A stretch of 53,886 nucleotides of DNA. Origin: an uncultured Muribaculaceae bacterium (GTDB taxonomy: Bacteria > Bacteroidota > Bacteroidia > Bacteroidales > Muribaculaceae). Under the pieces are notes generated by a model that searched no databases, had not been told where the DNA came from, and saw only the letters and a list, made by a program, of their open reading frames with translations. A program made the position numbers and the translations under genes. Shown here one piece after another: positions 26,650-36,389 of the stretch. Where the stretch lies: NCBI GenBank assembly GCA_910585285.1, contig CAJUDL010000026.1, positions 1 to 53,886 of the forward strand, written 5' to 3'. How positions within the stretch are numbered: the first letter of the stretch is position 1; each line of letters opens with the position of its first letter.

Positions 26650-29600
26650 TTATTTAAAAAGTATTTTCTTAGAGTACCTGCCTTGATTTGTAGTGATCAA
26701 CAGAAGCTTCATTCCATTATTACCGCCATTTATCTCAACATCATGCCAATTTCCGTCAGCCAAAACCGTACAACTTTGTTCAAGACATCCTGTCATATCA
26801 AAGATAAACATTTCAGCAATATCACCTCCACCGTTTATCTTCACGCTCAGTTCGTTACTATTCTTTATTTTGAGATCAATATTTTCATCAATTAGTGTCA
26901 CAGAGTCTATACCTGATACATTCAATGTGTGGAAAGTATCTTTCTGGCTATAGGTTATTTCCTTGGACGTTTCTACGAACATCCTGAATTCATATTCTAC
27001 ATTGGGTAATAGATTGTAAATTTTAGTGGACATATCATCTGATGAACATTCAACAGTTATCCACTCCACGGCATCCACCAATTTATATTGGAATCCACAT
27101 TTTAATATTTGTTCAGAGCCAGGCACAATATATCCCGTCAAAACAACAGCATTACCGGATATATCGGTCGGAGCATAACAATATATTAACGGTTCAAAAT
27201 AGACATATGCATCCGCTGTTATAAATGCAACCCATTCTCCATAATAAAATTTTCCTGACGCACTTTTATAAAATGGTCTGAATTTATAATATGTAGATTT
27301 ACTTAATCCATTAAGTTTACCAGCAAGCGATCCGTTGACAGCGCGACAAGGAGCCTGAACGGAAGGCATTTCTTCAGGAGCATCATATCTTCGCCATTCA
27401 AAACCCGTTCCTGTTTCATAATCCGAAATATTGGTTTTAGCGCTGATAATTGCGCAGTTATCAGATATTGTCTCAGAAGGATTAGTAACTAAAACCAAAT
27501 CCGAAGTCTTAAAGCTTCTCGAAGACTGGATTACAACCCCATCAGAAACCACTGAAAAACGTAAGGTATAACTTGTATTGGGATCAAGACCTGATACCTG
27601 GATATTATTAATGTCATTATAATCTTTACCGGCATATGTAAAATAAAACTTATCTACTTTTGCATCTCCAGCATTCCAGGTTGCCATAACCGTCATAGTT
27701 GTAGGATATTTATTTGACTCGGAAATATTTATATAAATTGACTCTGTCTTTAGCGATATAGAATTTCCATTTAAGACATATCCGTTTACCTTCATATAAG
27801 GAATAACTTTATAGGAGGTATTTACTTTAAGTTTATCAAGTTTTATTCCATCACCGCTATATTTATATTTTTTACCTCCATAAATAAACCCATATTCCTG
27901 AACTTTATAAGATCCATCATTATCAGAGGACACTCCTATAGTAAGTGTCGTTTGTGTACTTGACAATAAATTTGCAACAATCTTAGCATCAAGAGTCTTA
28001 AATGGGATAATATATTCATAATGGTGTGCACCATAATCAAAAAATATTTTAAGATCGTATGTAGTCGAAGGGGTCAGTCCCATGAATTCCGTCACCCCTG
28101 CCGAGCATCCGATAGTACTTCCATCCAATTTATTTCCAATTAAATAATTTACCTGAGTAAGATCAACACCTGTCATTGGAGAAACATTAAAACTATACGA
28201 TCCCATTTTGACTATTTCATCACTGATAATTCCATAGCCATACATACCGACCTTAACCAACGCAGAATATGAATCCCTTAGATTGATATAATTAGTTGGT
28301 ACACCCCATAATATGACACTCTTTCCACAATTATCAAATGATGTTGAAGTGAAAGCTTGCCCTCCGCAAAACGCATAAATATTCGTAAGTTTGGCAGCAT
28401 AACGCACAAAACCCATATCTACTCTTGATACTGATTCTGGAATTGTCAACTCCTTTATTCCCGTTTGCCCGAAACAATATCTTCCAATGGAGACAAGAGT
28501 TGATGGCAAAGATATCGATTCCAAAGCCGAACATCCGCTAAAACAAGACTCACCTAATTGTGTAACACCTTCCGACAGGACAACAGTCGTTAATGATTTT
28601 TGGGAACCCCATGGAGAACAACCATCATAATATTGTATATCCCTACCAATCTTAACAGTTTCAAGTACTGAAGAACCAAATAGATGTGTATTACTATTCG
28701 GATTATTTGTTTTAATTGTTACGACATCTGAGCCAGGTAAGAATTCCACTGTTTTTATTGTCTTGACCATTTTAAAAGCATCATCACCTATCTCTTTAAT
28801 TGTAGATGGGAATACAAGGTCTGAGGAAAGATTCTGACAGTTATAAAACGCCTGACCGCCAATGGTCTCTATGCCGGTATCACCAAGATTAACACTTAAC
28901 TTTCCGCAATTGTAAAACGCCCGACTCCCTATCTTCATTACACATTTTGCAATAGATACATCAGCGAGATTTATACATCCCTCAAAGCATGATTCCGGAA
29001 TCTCAATTGCACCATTCCCAATAGTCAAGGTTTCCAATGTCTCGCAATTTTTAAAACTGGCTCCTTCTATCGTTCTGTTCAATCCAATATTCACAATCCC
29101 GCTTCCTCCAAATGCTGTATCGTCTATTTGCAAGGTAGAAGATGCGGAGATTCCCTCAAATATCACAGACTTCAATGCCTTGCAATCCTTAAACGCCTCC
29201 TCCTTAATGCTCGTTACATTCTGGGGTACGTTTAATGATTCGAGTGAAGTGCAATATGCGAAAGACTGGTTTCCTATCCCACTTAGGTTATTGGGCAAGA
29301 CCACATCTTTTAATGACTTACAATTATAGAACGCACTTTTATCTATATAAAATTTATCTACTGAGGAGTGTGGTTTGATTATTACTTTCTCAAGACCATC
29401 GCACTCCCTAAAGCAGTCACTGTTTATACCGATAATACCACAATCCAGTACGAGCGTCTTCAGTGAATCATAATACCTGAATGCAGCACTCCCTATATAT
29501 GTTACATTAGGACCAATCTCAAGTTCTGTGACCAGAGGCATTCCTTGCATGGAATAATCACCTATCTTTGTGAGTGAAGACGGTAACTTTATAGATTTGA

Positions 29601-30138
29601 TAGATGCAAAACTTGCAAATCTCCACGCAGGAATTTCTTTTGTTCCATCCGGTATTACAAGTTCTGTTGTCTCCTTTCCCCCAACCAACAGTTTTGTCAT
29701 TTTATATGTAAACGGGCTTGCATAAATTCCTGAAACCTCCATGTTCAGCCACCATTCAATATCCGGAATACCTACAGTTGGGACATAAGTGCTCTTAAAA
29801 CAATTTGAATTAAATTTTCTTATTGTTGAAGGGAATGAAATACTTGTCAAATTTGGCGCATTTTGGAAAGCACCAGCGCCAATCTCTGTAACCTTATAGG
29901 TTTTCCCCGAATATGTAACATTTGCAGGTATGGATATATCTCCACTGTATAATGACCTTACAACCATTGCAGAACTACTTTGATTCTTTATTACAGAAAC
30001 TGAAGTTCCGTCAGCATTCGTCTCATACTTGATATTTCCTGAGGTAAATGATAAGGCGTATCCTTCTTGTTGAAAGACACAGATGACAAAAAACAATCCA
30101 ACTACAATCTTCAAAAAATAAGTAGCAATATGTTTCAT
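26650..30138 (-). CDS. BspA-like leucine-rich-repeat surface protein with C-terminal sorting-like domain
   Basis: A 1162-residue secreted protein. Signal peptide: MKHIATYFLKIVVGLFFVIC and following. About 60-640 holds many BspA-type (LRR_5) repeats with the IGxxAFxxCxxLxSV pattern. About 650-1080 holds beta-sandwich, fibronectin III-like modules with recurrent TSYKV or TSYTL turns. The last 75 residues end in a beta domain with MFIFDMTGCL and terminal YSKKILFK, resembling a type IX secretion sorting domain. I start at 30138 because the signal peptide begins there. BspA proteins often bind host matrix or partner bacteria; the ligand is unknown. Base composition is AT-rich, as in the accessory block. 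Confidence 0.8.
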   Translation of the reverse strand: MKHIATYFLKIVVGLFFVICVFQQEGYALSFTSGNIKYETNADGTSVSVIKNQSSSAMVVRSLYSGDISIPANVTYSGKTYKVTEIGAGAFQNAPNLTSISFPSTIRKFNSNCFKSTYVPTVGIPDIEWWLNMEVSGIYASPFTYKMTKLLVGGKETTELVIPDGTKEIPAWRFASFASIKSIKLPSSLTKIGDYSMQGMPLVTELEIGPNVTYIGSAAFRYYDSLKTLVLDCGIIGINSDCFRECDGLEKVIIKPHSSVDKFYIDKSAFYNCKSLKDVVLPNNLSGIGNQSFAYCTSLESLNVPQNVTSIKEEAFKDCKALKSVIFEGISASSTLQIDDTAFGGSGIVNIGLNRTIEGASFKNCETLETLTIGNGAIEIPESCFEGCINLADVSIAKCVMKIGSRAFYNCGKLSVNLGDTGIETIGGQAFYNCQNLSSDLVFPSTIKEIGDDAFKMVKTIKTVEFLPGSDVVTIKTNNPNSNTHLFGSSVLETVKIGRDIQYYDGCSPWGSQKSLTTVVLSEGVTQLGESCFSGCSALESISLPSTLVSIGRYCFGQTGIKELTIPESVSRVDMGFVRYAAKLTNIYAFCGGQAFTSTSFDNCGKSVILWGVPTNYINLRDSYSALVKVGMYGYGIISDEIVKMGSYSFNVSPMTGVDLTQVNYLIGNKLDGSTIGCSAGVTEFMGLTPSTTYDLKIFFDYGAHHYEYIIPFKTLDAKIVANLLSSTQTTLTIGVSSDNDGSYKVQEYGFIYGGKKYKYSGDGIKLDKLKVNTSYKVIPYMKVNGYVLNGNSISLKTESIYINISESNKYPTTMTVMATWNAGDAKVDKFYFTYAGKDYNDINNIQVSGLDPNTSYTLRFSVVSDGVVIQSSRSFKTSDLVLVTNPSETISDNCAIISAKTNISDYETGTGFEWRRYDAPEEMPSVQAPCRAVNGSLAGKLNGLSKSTYYKFRPFYKSASGKFYYGEWVAFITADAYVYFEPLIYCYAPTDISGNAVVLTGYIVPGSEQILKCGFQYKLVDAVEWITVECSSDDMSTKIYNLLPNVEYEFRMFVETSKEITYSQKDTFHTLNVSGIDSVTLIDENIDLKIKNSNELSVKINGGGDIAEMFIFDMTGCLEQSCTVLADGNWHDVEINGGNNGMKLLLITTNQGRYSKKILFK

Positions 30139-30207
30139 ACAATTTAATCTTTGCTTCCAATCCTCCTTCAAAGCAGTTATGTTTAAACACGAAAAAAGGT
30201 GTGAGGA

Positions 30208-30441
30208 ATGCATCTCCGTCTTATCCCACATTCAGGTCTTGGCATACCTACATCCAAGGATAAGACTGACAGCCCCACACCAGAAGCATATACATCAACC
30301 CTCTCGGGTACGGGTATAGCAACCGATGCAGGTGCTATTGTCTCATATCTTCATGGATGTTACAAACCGCCAAGTTTGAATGTTGAAGATAAAAAATCAA
30401 TAACACCTTTTCGGTGGGATCTCCACCTTTCTAATAAATAA
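30208..30441 (+). CDS. Unassigned small open frame (77 codons)
   Basis: The frame begins ATGCATCTCCGTC and has no signal peptide, membrane helix or known motif. The product is Ser/Thr/Pro-rich, with TSTLSGTGIATDAG in the middle. There is no good ribosome site or promoter. It runs antisense to the leader region of the BspA-like gene and may be fortuitous or a remnant. I list it only because it fills part of a long gap. Confidence 0.2.
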   Translation: MHLRLIPHSGLGIPTSKDKTDSPTPEAYTSTLSGTGIATDAGAIVSYLHGCYKPPSLNVEDKKSITPFRWDLHLSNK

Positions 30442-30639
30442 AGAACGCGATGAGGCTGTCTCCACAGCGTTCATCCGCATTTGTCAGCAAATTTAGAAAC
30501 AAATTTATTATTATGCAATTAATCTTACCGTTTTCTTCAAAATCTCCCCTCTCCACACGCACAGCCGGTTGTATGAACGCCAATTAGTCTCTAAAAAAAT
30601 ACTAAAAACTGTGTATAACAGAAATAAATAACAAATCAT

Positions 30640-30670
30640 TTTGTTTAAGCTACAAAAATAAGTACTTTTG
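30640..30670 (+). promoter_or_regulatory. Promoter of the GIY-YIG/cyclase cassette
   Basis: TTTG (30640-30643), a 19-nt spacer and TACTTTTG (30663-30670) match the Bacteroidota consensus exactly. The predicted start is 18 nt before the ATG at 30695. Confidence 0.78.
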
Positions 30671-30694
30671 TAAAGTCATTCTCATATATATAAA

Positions 30695-30997
30695 ATGGCA
30701 AAAGATTTTCAAACAATAATAAACGACATAAACAACCATCTCTCCAAAAGTGGCAGGAGATTTTATTCTGATTTTTATATTGGAATAACTAACAATGTCG
30801 AACATCGCATGTTTATAGAACATAATGTAGTGAAAGAGAAATCATGGTGGATTTATCGGACTGCCATAAATTCTGAAACTGCTCGTAAAATAGAAAATTA
30901 TTTTTTGGAAAAAGGAATGCGGGGTGATAACGGTGGAGGCAATGACACGAGCAATATAGTCTATTGCTATGCCGTTAGTCCAACAACTATTGAATAA
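30695..30997 (+). CDS. Small GIY-YIG-like protein, first gene of a two-gene cassette
   Basis: A 100-residue protein. FYIGIT (27-32) supplies the YIG half of the fold, followed by R38 in VEHRMF, H43 in EHN, and E67 in ARKIENYF at the usual catalytic Glu position; GDNGGGND forms a Gly-rich turn. The first GIY element is not clear (FYSD). The protein is a stand-alone domain without DNA-binding additions. Members of the GIY-YIG fold cut DNA, but small solo forms like this are mostly uncharacterised. It has a strong promoter and is followed after 16 nt by a cyclase-like gene. Composition is AT-rich, consistent with transfer. Confidence 0.7.
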   Translation: MAKDFQTIINDINNHLSKSGRRFYSDFYIGITNNVEHRMFIEHNVVKEKSWWIYRTAINSETARKIENYFLEKGMRGDNGGGNDTSNIVYCYAVSPTTIE

Positions 30998-31013
30998 TCT
31001 AATTACAATAATA

Positions 31014-31739
31014 ATGCCAGAACAAAACTTTGTATTAGAGGATGAAAGCAGATTGCAATTACAATCTGACAAGAATACCGCCCACCGTTTTGTCGCTTTC
31101 TTAGATATTATGGGATTTAAAGACCGTGTCGGACGTACCAGTCACAGTAGATTGCTTGCGCAGTTAACGGATTTTAATAAAGCCATAACGGGTTATATCG
31201 GAAAATATCAAAATACAGAGATACAATTGGCACAATTTTCCGATAGCATTGTATTATTCAGTAATGACATTACTCAGAAGAGTCTCAAAACATTAGCTGA
31301 AGTTACACGTGGCATCATGCAAACGGCAATTAAGTTGCAAATACCTTTAAAAGGAGCTATTGCACAAGGACAGATTACCTGCGATATCCCAAAACAATTG
31401 TTTTTCGGGCAAGCATTAATTGATGCCTATTTATTGGAGGAGAATATACATTATTATGGCATCTTAGTTCATCATACCGCTGAAAATTCTGTAATTAAAT
31501 TAGGTACAGATAACAATATTTTCAAAGACATACAAGCCCCACTAAAAAGCGGGAAAATATGGCATTATGAATTATCATGGTATATTGATGATGGTCAGAA
31601 TACAGATGATAAAATCAATGAAATAAGTATTGCTCTAAAAGATATTCGTCAAACAGTATCCGATGCTCCAAGAAAATACATAGATAATACATTAGAAGTA
31701 ATAAATAAATATTACACATTCAGCCCCTCTCTCCGGTAG
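31014..31739 (+). CDS. Stand-alone class III nucleotide cyclase-like protein (PycC-like?)
   Basis: A 241-residue cytoplasmic protein. It has FLDIMGFKD with D31 and FSDSIVLFS with D77; the two Asp are 46 residues apart, close to the spacing of the metal-binding pair in class III adenylate/guanylate cyclases. LKGAIAQGQITCD and FFGQALIDAYLLEE follow, as in the solo cyclase-like proteins that include PycC of Pycsar phage defence. No receptor or membrane domain is present. I use ATG 31014; an earlier in-frame ATG at 30969 would overlap the first gene. Pycsar PycC makes cCMP or cUMP; nucleotide choice here is unknown. Function in defence is inferred from family and gene context only. Confidence 0.65.
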   Translation: MPEQNFVLEDESRLQLQSDKNTAHRFVAFLDIMGFKDRVGRTSHSRLLAQLTDFNKAITGYIGKYQNTEIQLAQFSDSIVLFSNDITQKSLKTLAEVTRGIMQTAIKLQIPLKGAIAQGQITCDIPKQLFFGQALIDAYLLEENIHYYGILVHHTAENSVIKLGTDNNIFKDIQAPLKSGKIWHYELSWYIDDGQNTDDKINEISIALKDIRQTVSDAPRKYIDNTLEVINKYYTFSPSLR

Positions 31740-31764
31740 TTTTCTAAAAAGCGTCTATCTTTAC

Positions 31765-31995
31765 CTATCTATAGCCGAGGATGTGCGCGAGAAGGGATTC
31801 TCCTTCCGAATAAGGAGAGGGGATCAGACAGAGGGCAAGAATGAAAGCGACAAAGAAAAATGCTGTCAATGCCGCTCCCCAATTTATCAAAGATTTGGGG
31901 ATATCGCCCAAAAGCTTACGCGTTTTCTCCGAACGCAAACTAACGCCGGGAACATCTTGCTCCGCATTGCCGGATTTCACACTCTTTATCTTCAT
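31765..31995 (-). CDS. HlyD-like N-terminal stub, single-helix membrane protein
   Basis: A 76-residue protein. Its cytoplasmic part, with SEKTRKLLGDIPKSLINWG, followed by one membrane helix (about 40-60), matches the beginning of Bacteroidota HlyD-type adaptor proteins that partner C39 exporters. The coiled-coil and lipoyl domains that normally follow are absent; the frame stops at HILGYR. It starts 3 nt after the exporter stop, so it is co-translated. It may be a truncated adaptor or a purposely small exporter partner. It is the last gene of the RiPP cluster. Confidence 0.6.
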   Translation of the reverse strand: MKIKSVKSGNAEQDVPGVSLRSEKTRKLLGDIPKSLINWGAALTAFFFVAFILALCLIPSPYSEGESLLAHILGYR

Positions 31996-31998
31996 TAC

Positions 31999-34191
31999 TT
32001 AGGATCCTAACTCAAGCTGGTTTTTAATGAGATTGAAATAAACGCCTTTTCTGTCTATCAGTTCAGAATGCGTGCCGCTTTCGGCAATCATTCCTTTATC
32101 AAGAACAATAATGTTGTCCGCATTCTTTACTGTTGACAGACGATGCGCTACTACCACCACTGTCCTTCCCCTATAAAAATCCGATAAATTCTCCACGATC
32201 ATCCTCTCGTTTTTAGCATCCAGTGAATTTGTTGCCTCATCAAGAAAAATAAAGCGTGGATTCTTATATACTGCTCTGGCTATCAATATCCTCTGTTTCT
32301 GTCCCTGGCTCAATCCGGTACCATCCCTCCCTATTTTTGTATCATACTTCAGGGGCAGGCTCATCACATAGTCATGAATCTCCGCGATTTCGGCAGCATG
32401 CACAAGACGCTCCTCATCGATATCGCCATCATCTACGGCTATATTCCTGGCAATCGATTCAGAAAATATCACGCCATCCTGCATCACCACTCCGCAGTGC
32501 TGCCTCCACCGTTTCAAGTTATATGCGTTTATATCTTCTCCGGCAATCCTGATTTCGCCTCCGCTAACTTTATAATACCCCAACATCAACTTTATCAAAG
32601 TTGTTTTTCCACTTCCTGATGCACCCACTATTGCTATCACCTTATGGGCAGGGATGTGAAACGAAACGCCATTTATCGTATTCTCGAGAGCATGAATATT
32701 ATATTTGAAAGTCACATTTTCAAACTCAATATCCATGCTTCCTTCTAATGTTTTTATGCTTGATCCGTCGGTTTCCTCATTCTTCCCCTGATGTATCTCA
32801 TTTATCCTTTCAAGCGACAACCTTACATCCTGCAAGGAATATATGAATGTCATCAACTGGTCTACAGGGGAATTCAATTGCCCGATTATATATTGCACCG
32901 CGAGCATCGAACCCAACGTCATGTTTCCGTTGATGACCGCCGACGCTGCCAGCACGGTTATTATTATGTTCTTCACCTCATTTATAAAAATCGAGCCTGC
33001 CTCCTGCGTCTGCTTAAGTTTCAACGATTTAAGTTGAATCCCGAACAATTCTGTCTGCGCGTCTTCCCATTCCCATCGGCGACGCTGTTCACAATCCTGC
33101 AACTTGATCTCCTGCATTGCCGTAATAAACTGATAGGTCTTGTTGTTGGAATCCGCCTGCTTTTCGAACATCGCATAATCAAGCACCTTGCGTTTGCCGA
33201 GAAACAGGCTCATCCATAATCCATAGACCATGCTTCCTCCTAAGAAAACACAGAAAATCAATTTGTCATATAGAAAAAGGACAATTCCGAAAATAAAGAA
33301 ACTGAGAAAAGAAAAAACGATCCCGAGCAACTGACCTGTAAGGAAAGACTGCACACGCTCGTGATCTCCCATGCGCTGCAGCAAGTCTCCCATCAGTTTT
33401 GTGTCGAAAAAAGACATCGGGAGTTTCAGAAGCTTGATAAAGAAATCGCTCACAAGCGAGAGGTTTATCCTTATCGAGATATGCAGAAGCAGCCACCTGC
33501 GGATAAAATCGGTAGACACGCGCCCTGTCACTATAAACAGTTCCCCCAAGAGCACAAGCCATATAAACCCTATGTCCTCATGCTTTATGCCGACATCCAC
33601 AATCGCCTGTGTAAGAAACGGAAGAATAAGCTGCAGCACGCTTCCCAGAAGCAATCCGGCTACAATCTGAAGAAAATATTTCTTGTAATGAAGCACATAT
33701 CCCCACAGAAACCGAAAAGAATGTCTGTCTTTCTCTTCATATTCTTTCTGACAGCCGAACCGGTCAGTTTTAGTCAGGAACATTGCCACGCCCTTGTCTT
33801 CCCCCTGACTATGAGTCGACAGCCACATATCGGAAAACTCCTCTCTGTTCAGACATATTTTCCCCTTTCCGGGATCCGCGATATAAAATTTCTTGCCACG
33901 CTTCACCTTGTAAAGCACCACATAATGGTTCTGCTTCCAATGCAATATGCAAGGACACGGAGCATTCTCAATTTCCCTCATCGACACCCGGCAACACACC
34001 GTGTCAAAACCAAGTTGCTTCGCGGAATCGCTGATACCTTTCAGCGACACACCGGCATTCGAGGCTTGACAGAACTCTGAAATAAACGCAAGCGAATAAT
34101 CAATGCCATAATAACTGCAGATCATGCGCAGACACGTCGCGCCACACTGCATTGCATCGCTTTGTATGTATATGGGAAATGCCTTGCCCAT
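31999..34191 (-). CDS. C39-peptidase ABC exporter (PCAT) for a double-glycine peptide
   Basis: A 730-residue peptidase-containing ABC transporter. The N-terminal C39 domain (1-135) has Q10 and catalytic C16 in SDAMQCGATC, the His in NHYVVLY and the Asp in IADPGKG. The membrane domain spans about 165-445. The ATPase domain has Walker A GASGSGKTT, signature LSQGQKQR and Walker B FIFLDEATNSLD. It should cut leader peptides after GG and export the core. The precursor at 40096-40353 has such a leader and is the obvious substrate. It is 11 nt downstream of the first barrel gene. Confidence 0.9.
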   Translation of the reverse strand: MGKAFPIYIQSDAMQCGATCLRMICSYYGIDYSLAFISEFCQASNAGVSLKGISDSAKQLGFDTVCCRVSMREIENAPCPCILHWKQNHYVVLYKVKRGKKFYIADPGKGKICLNREEFSDMWLSTHSQGEDKGVAMFLTKTDRFGCQKEYEEKDRHSFRFLWGYVLHYKKYFLQIVAGLLLGSVLQLILPFLTQAIVDVGIKHEDIGFIWLVLLGELFIVTGRVSTDFIRRWLLLHISIRINLSLVSDFFIKLLKLPMSFFDTKLMGDLLQRMGDHERVQSFLTGQLLGIVFSFLSFFIFGIVLFLYDKLIFCVFLGGSMVYGLWMSLFLGKRKVLDYAMFEKQADSNNKTYQFITAMQEIKLQDCEQRRRWEWEDAQTELFGIQLKSLKLKQTQEAGSIFINEVKNIIITVLAASAVINGNMTLGSMLAVQYIIGQLNSPVDQLMTFIYSLQDVRLSLERINEIHQGKNEETDGSSIKTLEGSMDIEFENVTFKYNIHALENTINGVSFHIPAHKVIAIVGASGSGKTTLIKLMLGYYKVSGGEIRIAGEDINAYNLKRWRQHCGVVMQDGVIFSESIARNIAVDDGDIDEERLVHAAEIAEIHDYVMSLPLKYDTKIGRDGTGLSQGQKQRILIARAVYKNPRFIFLDEATNSLDAKNERMIVENLSDFYRGRTVVVVAHRLSTVKNADNIIVLDKGMIAESGTHSELIDRKGVYFNLIKNQLELGS

Positions 34192-34202
34192 TAAGAAACT
34201 GT

Positions 34203-36353
34203 CTAAAATTGCGAACCGACATTGGCATTCTCGGTCTGCAACGTTACCTTACGCACCTGCTTGCCGGTGCTGAAGCGGAAGACGGCTGTAAATTCAAGCA
34301 TATTGTTCTTGCGAAATTGCTCGTTGCCCCAGCCGGTCTGGATCATGTTTGGAGAATGCATGCGATACTTCCAATCTCCTTTGGTTATATGCACGGGCAG
34401 AAAATAGCTCACTGCAAGTGTCAGCTTTTTATTAAGTAAATTTTTCTGCACGCCAAGCATAATGTCGTCGGTAACTACCCGTTCATAAGTCTGCGGAGTG
34501 ACGTAACCGCTTCCATCCACACTATATGATAATGCAACATTCAGATCTTGTTTCTCCAGATTATATGATAAATATAATGAAGCGGAAGGTGTCCAGACCT
34601 TATTGCTATAATTTTCATAAGAGGCATAATTGCGCGTAATCTTTCCGTCAAGATATAATGAGAAATATCTCGACAAGTCTTGCTGGAAATTCAAGCCGAT
34701 TGAAAGAGCATTCGATTTTCCGTTCTGGTATTTTCCTGCCGCATAATAAAACATCTTGCCGGGATCCTCTGTCGCCATTGAGGCAGCCGAATAAATATTG
34801 AATACGCCGGTATTCGTAAACTGATAATCGGCATACAACATCAGTTTCCGCCAGAATGTAAGCCTTAAAGATGCCCATTGCGTGGTGATGGGCTTTAGAT
34901 CCGGATTACCCTCCTGATATTTATACATGTTCACGAACTGGCCATAATCCATCAGCTGGGAGATCGTCGGTGTGCCTGTCTGCATAAGATATGAAGCCCG
35001 AAGAGCAAATTTTTGAGTTGGAACCCAATTGATTATACCCTGCAAACGGGGCATCACCTTGGTTACATGAATATCACCTGTCTTATTGGAATATGCCGAG
35101 ATACCTCCGTTAAATGTAAAAAACAATTGGCGTGATGGCACATACTGGACACTCGCATACAGATTATCATAGACAATAGTATTCTCGGATATCGGATCGC
35201 CGGTGTAATAATCCTTCTCATTAAAATCCGTAACATAAACATAATTGGAAAATCCCAAATACCATTTATATTCACCAAACCATCTGTTAACATCCACGCC
35301 TCCCCAGAAATAGCCAGTTTTATCTTTTCTGTCATAAAGCAAATGGTAATCGTCCGTACGATCCAGGTCATAATAAGATCTCCATCCGTTGAATGCATAA
35401 TTCGCCGACAAGTCAAGATTCCATTGTCCGAATCTTCCCAGATAATTAAGACTGAACGTGTTCGACAGATTATTCCTGCTTTCGGATTGCGCATGCAATC
35501 CCACCTGATCTTCCTTGCCGTGGTCAAACACTCTCATCAGGTAGTCGTAAGTATTTTTTCTTGTCCAGGGGTTTATCTGCCATTGAAAGGAAAGTTTATG
35601 ATTGGGATTGAACTTATAATCGGCAGCTAAATTTACTTTCAGATTATTCAAGCTCTTAAGCGTCTGAGGATCTTTTTTATCCCTCTCCAATTGAATTTCC
35701 GAGTAATCGCTCATCGGATAATCCGTACTTGTATATTCATTAGAGCCATTCTTCGACCATTGCCAATTCGCCAATGCCGTTACAGTCAATTTATTGAGCA
35801 TATATGTCCCGTCAAGATACGTAAGGTTCTTTGCAAAGTCATTACCTTTACCGTTGTTTCCGTCAGGCATTATGTCAATACTCTCCCGCACATTCGTCTC
35901 AAAACCGGTATAATTCGGTTTTGAATGAAAATTGATCAGCACATCAAAACCGGTATACTTACCTCCCGGCTGCGGAACCACATCAATTCGGTCAAACCTG
36001 TCGGGAGATTGTCTCTTAATATACGATGCATCTTTCTGTAGGCTGTCAACAAGAAGCACCACATTACTTGAGCCTAAATATGTAAGAGCTTCCGTAAAAG
36101 GAAGATAATGCATACCATTGATTTTACGGAGCAATTCACCGGCAGTACGCGAACCTCTTCGCATATCTTTCGTAATGACATATGACTCTGCATTTCCCCG
36201 CCTTGTGATATTGCTTGCCTCCACAACAAGCTCATTAAGATCCTTAGAGATAACAGTTGTGTCTGATGCAATGCTGTCTACAACATTCTGCGGAGCCGCG
36301 TATGCAATCATTCCGCAGAAAAGGGTAATCGTTATTGTTGATAGAAATTTCAT
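34203..36353 (-). CDS. TonB-receptor-like outer-membrane barrel, paralogue 1
   Basis: A 716-residue outer-membrane protein. The signal peptide (MKFLSTITITLFCGMIAYAA) is followed by a short plug-like domain (LNELVVEASN, RTAGELLRKINGMHY, VLLVDSLQKDASYI) and a large beta-barrel with many aromatic strands, ending in a terminal Phe. It fits the outer-membrane beta-barrel family 3 (PF14905-like). Position between the exporter and its paralogue suggests it exports, imports or senses the RiPP product. No carboxypeptidase-like N-terminal domain is seen. Its C-terminal 85 residues are almost identical to paralogue 2. Confidence 0.85.
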   Translation of the reverse strand: MKFLSTITITLFCGMIAYAAPQNVVDSIASDTTVISKDLNELVVEASNITRRGNAESYVITKDMRRGSRTAGELLRKINGMHYLPFTEALTYLGSSNVVLLVDSLQKDASYIKRQSPDRFDRIDVVPQPGGKYTGFDVLINFHSKPNYTGFETNVRESIDIMPDGNNGKGNDFAKNLTYLDGTYMLNKLTVTALANWQWSKNGSNEYTSTDYPMSDYSEIQLERDKKDPQTLKSLNNLKVNLAADYKFNPNHKLSFQWQINPWTRKNTYDYLMRVFDHGKEDQVGLHAQSESRNNLSNTFSLNYLGRFGQWNLDLSANYAFNGWRSYYDLDRTDDYHLLYDRKDKTGYFWGGVDVNRWFGEYKWYLGFSNYVYVTDFNEKDYYTGDPISENTIVYDNLYASVQYVPSRQLFFTFNGGISAYSNKTGDIHVTKVMPRLQGIINWVPTQKFALRASYLMQTGTPTISQLMDYGQFVNMYKYQEGNPDLKPITTQWASLRLTFWRKLMLYADYQFTNTGVFNIYSAASMATEDPGKMFYYAAGKYQNGKSNALSIGLNFQQDLSRYFSLYLDGKITRNYASYENYSNKVWTPSASLYLSYNLEKQDLNVALSYSVDGSGYVTPQTYERVVTDDIMLGVQKNLLNKKLTLAVSYFLPVHITKGDWKYRMHSPNMIQTGWGNEQFRKNNMLEFTAVFRFSTGKQVRKVTLQTENANVGSQF

Positions 36354-36389
36354 AGCTGTTCAAAATATAAGTCAATTAACTTTACTTAT

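Larger units (their letters stand above)
30139..30694. other. Gap upstream of the BspA-like gene and the GIY-YIG cassette
   Basis: A divergent intergenic region. It contains an unassigned open frame (30208-30441), an AAGGTGGAGATCCCACC-type hairpin near 30414-30433, and a GAACGC/GCGTTC inverted repeat with an inner GCTGT/ACAGC (near 30444-30473). 30640-30670 is the promoter of the GIY-YIG gene. No tRNA, insertion sequence or known gene is recognised. Confidence 0.6.

Noticed and set aside
30208..30441. A real small gene or transposase scrap
   Set aside because: No motif, promoter or ribosome site; kept only as a low-confidence feature.
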